Shown here in pieces: positions 54,464-63,605 of a stretch of 64,000 nucleotides of DNA. Every line of letters begins with the position of its first letter. Positions within the stretch are counted from its first letter, which is position 1. The notes under the pieces were generated by a model. That model made no database searches. It worked only from the letters and a program-made list of their open reading frames with translations, and was not told the origin of the DNA. The stretch comes from Candidatus Delongbacteria bacterium (GTDB taxonomy: Bacteria; UBA4055). The stretch spans positions 1-64,000 of the forward strand of contig JAFGVM010000024.1 in NCBI GenBank assembly GCA_016937995.1. Reading direction: 5' to 3'. A program made the position numbers and the translations under genes.

Positions 54464-54500
54464 GGATATGACAACATAAACCGCAGGTTTAGATCTGCGG
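54464..54500. repeat. Two small hairpins before the PBP1A gene
   Basis: ATCCCGGCGGGAT (54464-54476) and CCGCAGGTTTAGATCTGCGG (54481-54500). Neither is followed by a T run, so they look like intergenic palindromes and not terminators. Confidence 0.5.
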
Positions 54501-54516
54501 AGATAAAGGAAAAACC

Positions 54517-56709
54517 ATGGCAGTAGAAAAAAAGAAGAAAGTAAATGTAATTAAAGCACTATTGGTAATGTTCTCGGGAGCAATAGTTCTGTCAGCTATA
54601 TCAGTTTTAGCACTCTACATCTATATTTCAAGCCTGATGGCGGATCTACCTGAATTCAAAAAACTTGAAAAATATGAACCAAACCTGATCACTAAATTGT
54701 ATTCTTCAGACGGTGTACTCATTAAAGAGCTATACTCTGAGAATAGAAATCCGGTTGACCTTGATAGTATACCTAAGCATGTAACTCAGGCTTTAATATC
54801 AACTGAGGACAGAGCTTTCGGTGAGCATTGGGGCTTTAATACAAGAAGGACCGTACAGGCGGCCATGATGGCAATTCCCAGAAAGCTTGTAGGTAAAAAT
54901 GTTCATGGTGCTTCTACCATAACACAGCAGCTAGCAAGAAACCTTTACAATGAGATCGGCTTTAAGAAAAATGTTGAAAGAAAGATCAAAGAGCTTCTAA
55001 CATCTATTGAGCTTGAGAAAATGTATTCAAAGAAAGAGATCATGGAGATGTATCTGACCCAGTGTCTTTTTGGAGAAGGAACTTACGGAATTCAGTCTAG
55101 TGCAAAGAGAATGTTCGGTAAAAACGCCTCTGAATTACTTGTTGAGGAATCTGCTCTTTTGATAGCACAATTAAAAGCTCCGGCACACTATAATCCTTTC
55201 AAAAAACCTGAAAATGCTCTTAACAGAAGAAATCTTGTTCTCTACAATATGCTGACAATGGGATATATCGGTGAAGATGAGTACGACTCTGTGAAGCAGT
55301 TACCGATAGTTCTTAATGAAATAACGAGAAAAGAGATCGGCATTGCCCCTTATTTCACTGAGAATATCAGAAAAAAATTGAGGGATATGCAGGATGAATA
55401 TGATTTTGAATATCTCAGGGACGGACTTAAGGTCTATACAACTTTGGATTCAAGGATCCAGGCAATAGCCGACACATGCGTTCAGGCTTATATTCCTATC
55501 GTTACATCAAGTACTAAACAAAGGTTCATAAAAGATACCCGTAAGGGTCTTAAGAAATACGTTCATGCGAATTATGATTCAACAAGATGGAAATTCAAAA
55601 TGAGCGACAGCCTGATGATAGACTCTCTGGTAGAGGCAAAACTTAAACCTCAAATGGCTCTGATGGCCATAAATCCAAAGAACGGTAATATTCTGGCAAT
55701 GGTCGGTGGAACTGACTTTAAAAATCATAAATTCAATACAGCAACTCAGGCATGGAGACAACCCGGTTCGATCTTTAAACCAATAGTATATCTTACCGCT
55801 CTGGATAACGGTTATTCTCCTGCAACAACTTTGATAAATCAGCCTGTTGTAGTTACGATGCCCGATGGTTCAAGATGGCAGCCTGGAAACTATGATAAGA
55901 CCAACATGGGCGGCTATATATCACTGAGAGAAGCTTTAAGACAGTCACTCAACCTTATATCTGTAAGACTGATAATGGAGCTTATTACTCCAAGGGAAGT
56001 TATTACTTACGCAAGAAAACTTGGAATTAATACAAAATATGTTATGGCGTATAATTCAATTGCACTTGGAGCAGGAGCTCTGAGACCGCTGGATATTCTG
56101 ACTGCTTATTCTACCATTGCAAACCGGGGAACACATATCAAACCTCTTGACATTTTAAAGATAGAAGACAAGAACGGAAATACAATTAGAGAATTCCAAC
56201 CTGACAGGAACGTCGCTATTTCAAAGGAAACCGCTTACATGATAACCAACATGATGGAAGATGTTGTTAATGCAAGTGACGGAACCGGTAGAAGACTTAG
56301 ATTCATGTATGATTTTAGAAGACCTGTAGCAGGTAAAACAGGTACGACCAACGATTTTACTGATGCCTGGTTCTGTGGATTTACTCCACAGATAGCAGTA
56401 GTGGTCTGGGTCGGATTGCTGGATCCCGCTTTTAAGCTCGGGAACGGGGCTACTGGTTCTAATACGGCTTTACCTTTGTGGGGAAAATTTATAAAACAGC
56501 TTTATGATGAGATGAACTGGCCCGTTGAAGATTTTCAGGTACCTGAAGGAATTGTTGAAGTAGAGGTTTGCAAAGACAGTATGAAACCTGCCGGTCCTTA
56601 TTGTCCTAGAACATACAAGGAAATATTCAACGAAAAATATATTCCGTCTGAGAAATGTGATATACATACTCCAAGGAATATTGACAGCGACGATTCGGGT
56701 AGATTCTAA
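54517..56709 (+). CDS. mrcA: Class A penicillin-binding protein 1A
   Basis: A 730-residue protein with an N-terminal membrane helix (about 13-38), a GT51 glycosyltransferase domain (TEDRAFGEHWG, Glu97; GASTITQQLARNLY) and a transpeptidase domain with Ser418 in GSIFK, and KTGTT near 607. It polymerises and crosslinks peptidoglycan. The C-terminal tail contains a Cys-rich part (CKDSMKPAGPYCPRTY, EKCD), common in FCB relatives. The gene symbol is a family assignment. Confidence 0.9.
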   Translation: MAVEKKKKVNVIKALLVMFSGAIVLSAISVLALYIYISSLMADLPEFKKLEKYEPNLITKLYSSDGVLIKELYSENRNPVDLDSIPKHVTQALISTEDRAFGEHWGFNTRRTVQAAMMAIPRKLVGKNVHGASTITQQLARNLYNEIGFKKNVERKIKELLTSIELEKMYSKKEIMEMYLTQCLFGEGTYGIQSSAKRMFGKNASELLVEESALLIAQLKAPAHYNPFKKPENALNRRNLVLYNMLTMGYIGEDEYDSVKQLPIVLNEITRKEIGIAPYFTENIRKKLRDMQDEYDFEYLRDGLKVYTTLDSRIQAIADTCVQAYIPIVTSSTKQRFIKDTRKGLKKYVHANYDSTRWKFKMSDSLMIDSLVEAKLKPQMALMAINPKNGNILAMVGGTDFKNHKFNTATQAWRQPGSIFKPIVYLTALDNGYSPATTLINQPVVVTMPDGSRWQPGNYDKTNMGGYISLREALRQSLNLISVRLIMELITPREVITYARKLGINTKYVMAYNSIALGAGALRPLDILTAYSTIANRGTHIKPLDILKIEDKNGNTIREFQPDRNVAISKETAYMITNMMEDVVNASDGTGRRLRFMYDFRRPVAGKTGTTNDFTDAWFCGFTPQIAVVVWVGLLDPAFKLGNGATGSNTALPLWGKFIKQLYDEMNWPVEDFQVPEGIVEVEVCKDSMKPAGPYCPRTYKEIFNEKYIPSEKCDIHTPRNIDSDDSGRF

Positions 56710-56720
56710 TTTTATCCGTT

Positions 56721-56818
56721 GTGAGACGCAAAGTGCTGCGTCAATTCGGAAACCCTTGAAAATTGGACATTCGTAAAGGAACGCATTCCTGCGTTCCCTA
56801 CTGTCCACTAGTCACTAT
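56721..56818. repeat. REP-like elements and period-7 remnant
   Basis: GACGCA/TGCGTC (56725-56742), then GGAACGCA/TGCGTTCC (56778-56797, the same element as at 4096-4115 in the other orientation), then a decayed period-7 tract (CACTAGT, CACTATT) at about 56806-56819 that reaches the stop codon of the next gene. Confidence 0.75.
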
Positions 56819-59800
56819 TTAATAATTACAAATTTCCCGACAAATTCATAATCACTATCCACATCCTGTACGCTGAATAGATATATCCCAGATACTACTG
56901 CCTGATTGTTATCATTTATCAGATTCCAGTAAGCTCCGTTCTCTCCAAACATCCACTGAGCATTTATTCTTGCATTACCATTATGCCCTATAGTTTTTAC
57001 CAGATCCCCAGCTAAAGTATAGATTTTTATAACACAATTCAACGGCAGGTTCATAAACACAATTTTTCTATCCTGCTCAACCCAGTAATCCTGACCGTCA
57101 AAGTTCTCCCATCCTAAATTTTCATAATCTGCATCATCACGATAAGGATTCGGTACAACTATGACTTCCTTTCTTCCTGATATCTTCGTTGGAATGATAG
57201 ATATCCCGTTTATAGCTGGACTGGATTTTAATGCAGGAACTCCGCTCTTCGGTTCACCGTTATCTGAAGCTGTAACCGCAATAAATTTCTCTTTTGCATA
57301 TAGCTGATCATGCAGTATGAACTTATATCTGTGGAATTTTATCATCCGGACAGAATCAGAAATATTTATCTCAACAGAGTCAGGAGAAGATGAGTAGGAA
57401 TACATCTGATTAACGCTATGGTCTGAGTACAATGATGTGTTATCTCCGTAAGGAACAAGCTGCCATATCTTCCCTTCAGAGGAAAAGGTCCGAGGGTAAT
57501 TATCGGGATGAGCTGTCAGGCTGTCTTCGGGAAAAGGAATATCAAAGAATTCTTTATCATCCACAACATTGCTGTAGACATAATTTATTTTATCAACACC
57601 AAATATATCAACATAGTTAATTGAATTGGAATTTGGTGATATCATTATCTGATAACCTTCAAAGTCTTTTCTTCTTGAGAAAGTATCGGTAAAATGCTCA
57701 GGTCCGGATAATCCATAGCTTCCATCGTCTTTTAAATTGAATTCATGTGATGACCATTCAACTATTACATCATTTTTATCATAAGAAATTTTTATCTTGG
57801 GTGAAGGTGGAGGTGGCGGCCCTGTAAAATCAGGCACTCCGTCACCTGTATCTATTTTATCATTACCATAACCGTATCGAACCCATGTTCCCTGTGGTTG
57901 AAGACCATTCAATTTATCATACTTTACCATATATCCATAACCATCACCGTTAAAGGAAGAACCCGTGATACCAAAGATACCTTCAGGATCTTCCGTTTTT
58001 CTTCCAAAAGGTAATAATTCGTCCTCATTATTTGCAGTATTCCCATAAATATCTGTAAATTCTGAAGAGAAAGTCGTGAGTTCAAAATCACCCTCTCCCT
58101 CATCTGCACCTGTATAATTCCTTCCCAGCCACCAGCAGTATGTATCCTCAGATAACATAACATCCGAGAAAAGCCCGTCCTTACCAACATCTTCACCGAA
58201 CCAGCCGTCAGTCTTTGTCGATCCATATTTTGTTACAGGTGTATCGAACATAGGAATATCATATACTCTTTCAGCCCATATAACGTTATTCAGTGCATCA
58301 TACCAGCCTTTATCGTAAAGAGAAACATCCAGACCGTCATCAAGATCGACAATATTCTCATTGGCATAGTTAGGGTCCTGATCCAGAGAAGTATGGAAAT
58401 TTTCATTGACGATAAATGCCAAAGTAAGTTTTAGAGAGTCTCCGTAAGCAAACCGCCATGCTACTTTATCCAAAACTTCATCGACAACACCGTTCCGGTC
58501 AGAATCCTTTGCAACACTTATCGTTGATTCTGTACCTAATGGACCGAATGACAGCAGATATCTTTCATCCATACCGTTCGCAATATCATTTAGATCACTA
58601 ATATCACCGTCGGGAACTTCACCTGCCTGCTCATCACCCGAAACTATCCATTTTTGCCATTTTGCTGCTTGAGCAAACGGAGTATTTTCCATATATGACG
58701 GGTCATTGTACGATCCATTATACACTTCCCTTATCTTCGTCTGATCATAATCGAACTCATCGTTCGACATTACCATATATTTACCACGGTCAGCTATTGG
58801 TCTTCCCTCAGTTCTCCCGTTATACATGAATTGACCTGCATCATTTACAAGACCGTCATAATTTGTATCATCATATCCTTTATGCTTAGGAGTAAGATCA
58901 TAATTCCAGTCAGAATGCAATCCTGTTTTCCAGTGAGGACCCCAGTCCAAACTTTCATCATCAGAGTCATAAACGAATATATTGAATGAATATCTTAATG
59001 AAGGATTAGGATTTCTCAATACTCTAAGAGTTGCTACTCCGGTTGCACCGTCAAGAACAGAACCGGAACCCGGTTCAATAGGATTGTCATAACCACCTGT
59101 ATAATTCCTGCCGTCGTTATCTGCTGACCATGCAAAGTTTAGATCAACAGTTTTTCTATCACTGGTGGCAGGATCAATGTAATTATCCCATTTTTGAATA
59201 AAACCGCATAGATCATCTGCATGCCTCCAGTCCCAGTCTCCACCGATCATACCAATATCAGAATCAACGTACATGCCCATAAAAAAGTCATAAATATCCT
59301 TTCCATCCTGATTTCTATTGTAAAGTGTATAATCTATTATCACGAATTTTTTTGCATAATTGTATGACCATGCATAACTTTTCTGCCTTATTTCAAGACC
59401 CAAAGGAATATGGTCCCTTTTATCATAGTCATCCTGACCGGTATAAGGATCCCGGAGAACGTATTTATCCGTGTACATTGTATTGAACTGCTCCTCTGCT
59501 GTCGCAGCAGGATCATAAACATCCTGGAACAAACAATTGATCTTTCCCTCAACATTGGATGTTTCTCTGATATGCCCTAAAGTTGTCCCGGCCGGATCCT
59601 CCTCGAAATTTATCGGCCACATTTCCCTTGGCATTGGGTCTCCTTGCCATCCCTCATATGAAGTAGATACGAGAGGACCCTGAAAAACAGTTGCATCAAC
59701 ACCGTTAATATTAACAGTTAATGAATCCAGATAACCTCCGCACCACAATGATCCCACCCAGATAAAATTAGTACCTGAACCACCGGGCATTTCTCCCATT

Positions 59801-60051
59801 ACAACAGGTTTACCGGTACATGGATCATCATAATACAACCACGGGTCTCCGAACCAGCCTGAGTTCGATACATTCAACCATAATAATCCTGCTCTGTGAA
59901 CACGGTATTCATGAACCGGTTTAATGGCTTTTAATGAAAGTTCATTCCCGGAAATTACTTTTTTGTCAATGAGTTCAGATCTGTCAGCTACTCCTGACAG
60001 GTTATATATAAAGAATAATAAAAGCAGTATAGTTGTCTTCAAAACATTCAT
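56815..60051 (-). CDS. Giant secreted protein with C-terminal sorting/FlgD-like domain
   Basis: A 1078-residue protein from the ATG at 60051 (GAAGG site), with a signal peptide ending near residue 21. A long beta-rich body with many Trp/Tyr/Gly-Asp turns (WCGGYLDSLTVNINGV, YNRNQDGKDIYDFFMGM) leads to a C-terminal domain with ENFDGQDYWVEQDRKIVFM, CVIKIYTLAGDLVKTI and SGIYLFSVQDVDSDYEFVGK. The last part matches the FlgD-Ig/type IX secretion sorting domain of FCB bacteria. The body resembles no family I can name. Its sorting domain requires a type IX-like system that is not in the window. Confidence 0.75.
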   Translation of the reverse strand: MNVLKTTILLLLFFIYNLSGVADRSELIDKKVISGNELSLKAIKPVHEYRVHRAGLLWLNVSNSGWFGDPWLYYDDPCTGKPVVMGEMPGGSGTNFIWVGSLWCGGYLDSLTVNINGVDATVFQGPLVSTSYEGWQGDPMPREMWPINFEEDPAGTTLGHIRETSNVEGKINCLFQDVYDPAATAEEQFNTMYTDKYVLRDPYTGQDDYDKRDHIPLGLEIRQKSYAWSYNYAKKFVIIDYTLYNRNQDGKDIYDFFMGMYVDSDIGMIGGDWDWRHADDLCGFIQKWDNYIDPATSDRKTVDLNFAWSADNDGRNYTGGYDNPIEPGSGSVLDGATGVATLRVLRNPNPSLRYSFNIFVYDSDDESLDWGPHWKTGLHSDWNYDLTPKHKGYDDTNYDGLVNDAGQFMYNGRTEGRPIADRGKYMVMSNDEFDYDQTKIREVYNGSYNDPSYMENTPFAQAAKWQKWIVSGDEQAGEVPDGDISDLNDIANGMDERYLLSFGPLGTESTISVAKDSDRNGVVDEVLDKVAWRFAYGDSLKLTLAFIVNENFHTSLDQDPNYANENIVDLDDGLDVSLYDKGWYDALNNVIWAERVYDIPMFDTPVTKYGSTKTDGWFGEDVGKDGLFSDVMLSEDTYCWWLGRNYTGADEGEGDFELTTFSSEFTDIYGNTANNEDELLPFGRKTEDPEGIFGITGSSFNGDGYGYMVKYDKLNGLQPQGTWVRYGYGNDKIDTGDGVPDFTGPPPPPSPKIKISYDKNDVIVEWSSHEFNLKDDGSYGLSGPEHFTDTFSRRKDFEGYQIMISPNSNSINYVDIFGVDKINYVYSNVVDDKEFFDIPFPEDSLTAHPDNYPRTFSSEGKIWQLVPYGDNTSLYSDHSVNQMYSYSSSPDSVEINISDSVRMIKFHRYKFILHDQLYAKEKFIAVTASDNGEPKSGVPALKSSPAINGISIIPTKISGRKEVIVVPNPYRDDADYENLGWENFDGQDYWVEQDRKIVFMNLPLNCVIKIYTLAGDLVKTIGHNGNARINAQWMFGENGAYWNLINDNNQAVVSGIYLFSVQDVDSDYEFVGKFVIIK

Positions 60052-60200
60052 AAAATAACCTTCTTCATCTATTATGGTGGGTATATAAACAAATCTATGA
60101 AAACAAAAGAACAATTCAAATTAAAAAATCCATCATGTTAATAGTTGTAAAATAATTATATTAGTTGTATATTTTAAAAAAATATATTGGAATAGTAAAT

Positions 60201-61151
60201 ATGAAAATCAACCCGATTGTTCAAGTAATTAAATATATTTATGCCTCTTTCAGAAAGGATATACGTACAAAGTTCATTTTTTTTATCATCGGTATAATCC
60301 TTTGGTTGAACATAAATCTGGAAAAGGATTTTGAAACTAATATTGTTGTGCCTATTAAGGTCACTAATCTTCCGTCAAATAAAACTCTATTGCATCCCAT
60401 ACCACAGCTTGCCAAGATCAAAGTCCGCTCAAAAGGAAAATCTCTGGTAATGACCGATATTAAGAATTCTTTATACTTTGAGATAGATCTTTCATCGAAC
60501 AAAGATACTGTTATTCAAAGACTGAACTCTGACCTTTTTGTTAATCTTACCTCCAAAGAACTTGAACCTTTATTCATATTCTATCCGCAAGAAGTTGTAG
60601 TAGTTCTCGACGATCTTTTAAAGAAGAAGGTCCCGGTAAAGTGCAATACAAAATACACTCTTGCTCCAGGTTATGTTTTCTCAGGTAAATTTAAACAGGA
60701 TCCTGATTCGATCATAATTTCCGGACCTGAAGAAAAGGTCAGGCTGATAAACAATGTTCAAACCAAACTTGATATATCCGAACAACTTACTACTGATTAT
60801 TCAAAAAATGTAAATCTGATCCTAAGAGATACAAATTCGATCAAATATTCAAGAAAGACAGTTTCTCTGTTCCACAGGATCGTAAGGAAAGGATTCTACA
60901 CTTTCAAAGTACCGGTTAAAATAGTTAACAAACAGCTTAACCAGAATGTTATTGTTAATCCTGTTGCAGTAGAAATTGAGATCTCAGGTCCTGTCAACGA
61001 ACTTCAGAAGATAAATTCGAAGGACTTTGTAATCTTAGCCGATCTTAACAATATCGATGAAATATCCGAAACAGTCCCTCTTACTATCGAAACAGGGATC
61101 GAGCTTGAATGGATAGCAAAAACTAAGGTGGCAAAAATAATCAAATATTAA
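60201..61151 (+). CDS. YbbR/CdaR-like membrane protein
   Basis: A 316-residue protein from the ATG at 60201. One membrane helix (about 22-41) is followed by YbbR domains; VPVKCNTKYTLAPGYVF and PDSIIISGPEEKVRLINN show the core motif. CdaR-type proteins sit next to and regulate the diadenylate cyclase CdaA. No cdaA gene is next to it here, so the partner must be elsewhere. The start is not strongly marked by a ribosome site. Confidence 0.78.
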   Translation: MKINPIVQVIKYIYASFRKDIRTKFIFFIIGIILWLNINLEKDFETNIVVPIKVTNLPSNKTLLHPIPQLAKIKVRSKGKSLVMTDIKNSLYFEIDLSSNKDTVIQRLNSDLFVNLTSKELEPLFIFYPQEVVVVLDDLLKKKVPVKCNTKYTLAPGYVFSGKFKQDPDSIIISGPEEKVRLINNVQTKLDISEQLTTDYSKNVNLILRDTNSIKYSRKTVSLFHRIVRKGFYTFKVPVKIVNKQLNQNVIVNPVAVEIEISGPVNELQKINSKDFVILADLNNIDEISETVPLTIETGIELEWIAKTKVAKIIKY

Positions 61152-61165
61152 ATGTCAATACGGTC

Positions 61166-61194
61166 TTGACATTTGTCAATTTTTTGTTTAACTT
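61166..61194 (+). promoter_or_regulatory. Promoter of the nfeD-floA pair
   Basis: TTGACA (61166-61171), a 17-base spacer and TAACTT (61189-61194). It lies 40 bases before the ATG at 61234, which carries a TTGGAGG site. Confidence 0.6.
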
Positions 61195-61233
61195 ACTGTC
61201 GTATCTAAGTTAGATCTTAATTTTGGAGGTAAT

Positions 61234-62538
61234 ATGAACAAAATATTTACACTGTTTGTAATGATACTTTCTTTTTCGCTTTTCGCAGAAAAGATTTACT
61301 GGGTGAATGTGAGTGGAATGATCGATAATGGGGTTTCAACTTACATTGACAGAAGTATTGTGAGCGCAAAAGCAGATGATGCTGACTACATTATCTTTGA
61401 GATCAATACATTTGGTGGTAGAGTTGATTCTGCAACAAAAATTAAAGACAGTATCATCAATTCGCCTATCCCCACAATTGCATACGTTAACAAAAGAGCG
61501 ATCAGTGCTGGAGCTTTGATCGCATTAAGTTGTAAAACGATCATAATGACTGACGGCAGTTCTATTGGGGCGGCAACTGTAGTTGATGATAAAGGTGAAA
61601 AACAATCGGAAAAAGCACAGTCATACTTCAGGTCCGAGATCGGTTCTACCGCTGAGACAAATGGAAGAAGCAAGGAGATCGCAAGAGCTATGGTGGACGA
61701 GGATATCGAGATAGACAGTGTGATCACGAAAGGAAAATTACTCACTTTAACCTCCAAAGAAGCATTTAAATTATCAATGTGTGATACTATCGTCAAGAAT
61801 ACCGAAGATCTTTACTCTTTCTTGAACATTTCGGATCCCACAGTGATAAAGGTAGAAATGACAATGGCTGACAGGATAGTAAGATTTTTAACAAATCCTA
61901 TCGTCAGTTCATTACTGATGACCCTGGCTTTTTTAGGTTTGATCTTTGAAGTTAAAACAGCTGGTTGGGGTGTGGGTGGAACCGTAGGTATCATAGCACT
62001 TGTTCTCTTCTTCGGATCTCACTACATTTATAACCTAGCAGACCATATTGAGATAATAATCTTCCTTGTAAGTATAATACTGCTGTCACTGGAGGTATTC
62101 GTTATCCCGGGATTCGGAATTGCCGGAATTCTTGGTATCCTGGGAATATTCACTTCATTTTTTCTTACTCTTGTCGGATCAGATCCTTCAGGTGATGAAC
62201 TTATAAATGCCGGAGCTACGCTAAGTGGATCGTTCATTCTGTCAATAGTGGGAATATATATGATGACCAAATATCTGCCTGAGTCCAAATTCCTTGATTT
62301 CATTATAATAAGGAACAAAGAGAAACGCGGTGACGGAGTTAAGAACACCAAACATTTTGAAGAGCTTATAGGTAAGAGCGGTATTGCTACAACAGATCTT
62401 CGGTTAGCAGGTAAGATAAAGATCGACGACACGGTATACCAAGCTGTTTCCAAGCATGAATATATTAACGCAAATGAATCTGTTACGGTCTCAAAAGTAG
62501 AAGGAAATAAAATTTTTGTAATAAAAAAAGAAAATTAA
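61234..62538 (+). CDS. nfeD: NfeD-family membrane serine protease (NfeD1b)
   Basis: A 434-residue protein with an N-terminal signal/anchor, then a ClpP/SppA-like protease domain (FEINTFGGRVDSA, catalytic Ser91 in KRAISAGALIAL, Lys127), several membrane helices (about 215-345) and a C-terminal OB-fold (IGKSGIATTDLRLAGKIKIDD, ANESVTVSKVEGNKIFVI). NfeD proteins accompany stomatin/flotillin proteins, and the next gene is floA, 16 bases downstream. The full-length form with protease domain is typical of NfeD1b. Confidence 0.92.
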   Translation: MNKIFTLFVMILSFSLFAEKIYWVNVSGMIDNGVSTYIDRSIVSAKADDADYIIFEINTFGGRVDSATKIKDSIINSPIPTIAYVNKRAISAGALIALSCKTIIMTDGSSIGAATVVDDKGEKQSEKAQSYFRSEIGSTAETNGRSKEIARAMVDEDIEIDSVITKGKLLTLTSKEAFKLSMCDTIVKNTEDLYSFLNISDPTVIKVEMTMADRIVRFLTNPIVSSLLMTLAFLGLIFEVKTAGWGVGGTVGIIALVLFFGSHYIYNLADHIEIIIFLVSIILLSLEVFVIPGFGIAGILGILGIFTSFFLTLVGSDPSGDELINAGATLSGSFILSIVGIYMMTKYLPESKFLDFIIIRNKEKRGDGVKNTKHFEELIGKSGIATTDLRLAGKIKIDDTVYQAVSKHEYINANESVTVSKVEGNKIFVIKKEN

Positions 62539-62553
62539 ACAAAGGAGAACAAA

Positions 62554-63528
62554 ATGCCAACACCAGTTCTAATTATCATCATTGGCGTAGTTTCACTGAT
62601 CGGTTTCTCGATATTTATTTCATTCGTACCGATCCCGTTGTGGATCAACGCTCTCTTCGCAGGAGTTAAAGTATCTCTTGCATCTCTAGTGGGAATGAGA
62701 TTAAGAAAAGTACCTCCATTCATAATCGTGAATGCCCTGATCACTGCTGTCAAAGCAGGATTGACGTTAACTACTAATGATCTTGAGACACATTATCTTT
62801 CAGGTGGAAATGTTCCGAGAGTTGTTAATGCATTGATCGCAGCTGATAAAGCAAATATCGAACTTGATTTCGGTATGGCCTGCGGTATTGACCTAGCAGG
62901 TAGAAACATTCTTGAAGCAATTCAGACTTCAGTAAACCCGAGAGTTATCGATGCTCCTGTTACAGGCAAGATCGGTGCTGTTGCAAAAGACGGTATCCAG
63001 CTTTTTGCAAAAGCAAGGGTTACTGTAAGAACTAATATCCAGACATTGGTCGGTGGTGCTACAGAAGAGACTATCATTGCCCGTGTTGGTGAAGGTATCG
63101 TTTCTGCTATCGGTTCATCAGAATCCTATAAAGTCGTTCTCGAGAATCCTGACAATATTTCAAAGAAAGTTCTTGCTAGAGGATTAGACGCCGGTACAGC
63201 ATTTGAGATCCTGTCGATTGATATTGCAGACGTTGATGTTGGAAAGAACGTTGGTGCTGAACTTCAAGCTGATCAGGCTACTTCTGACCTGAAAGTTGCA
63301 CAGGCGAAAGCTGAAACAAGAAGAGCTATGGCAGTTGCTGAGGAGCAGGAGATGCAGGCAAGAGTGGTTGAGATGAAATCTAAAGTTGTAGAAGCTGAAG
63401 CTGAAGTTCCAAAAGCTATGGCTCAGGCTTTCAGAGAAGGTAATCTCGGTATCATGGATTATTATAAAATGAAAAATATTCAATCAGATACTAACATGAG
63501 AGATAACATCGCAGATGTTAAAAGTTAG
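62554..63528 (+). CDS. floA: Flotillin-like protein FloA
   Basis: A 324-residue protein with an N-terminal membrane-inserting hairpin (about 1-30) and a SPFH-like body ([56 protein letters not shown]) followed by a coiled coil rich in Glu/Ala ([19 protein letters not shown]). It organises membrane microdomains with NfeD. It has a strong AAAGGAG ribosome site. Confidence 0.93.
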   Translation: MPTPVLIIIIGVVSLIGFSIFISFVPIPLWINALFAGVKVSLASLVGMRLRKVPPFIIVNALITAVKAGLTLTTNDLETHYLSGGNVPRVVNALIAADKANIELDFGMACGIDLAGRNILEAIQTSVNPRVIDAPVTGKIGAVAKDGIQLFAKARVTVRTNIQTLVGGATEETIIARVGEGIVSAIGSSESYKVVLENPDNISKKVLARGLDAGTAFEILSIDIADVDVGKNVGAELQADQATSDLKVAQAKAETRRAMAVAEEQEMQARVVEMKSKVVEAEAEVPKAMAQAFREGNLGIMDYYKMKNIQSDTNMRDNIADVKS

Positions 63529-63545
63529 GGATCAGTGATATTTCA

Positions 63546-63574
63546 GGTAAGGGTGGAATACCTCTGCCCTTACC
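63546..63574 (+). terminator. Possible terminator/attenuator after floA
   Basis: GGTAAGGG and CCCTTACC pair around TGGAATACCTCTG, followed by a weak T tract (GTCTTGTTT). It may only partially stop transcription into the final gene. Confidence 0.45.
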
Positions 63575-63605
63575 GTCTTGTTTAAACTTATTAGAAGGTT
63601 CTATC

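Noticed and set aside
4096-56797. Insertion sequence or prophage
   Set aside because: No transposase, integrase or phage gene is present; the palindromes are short non-coding elements.
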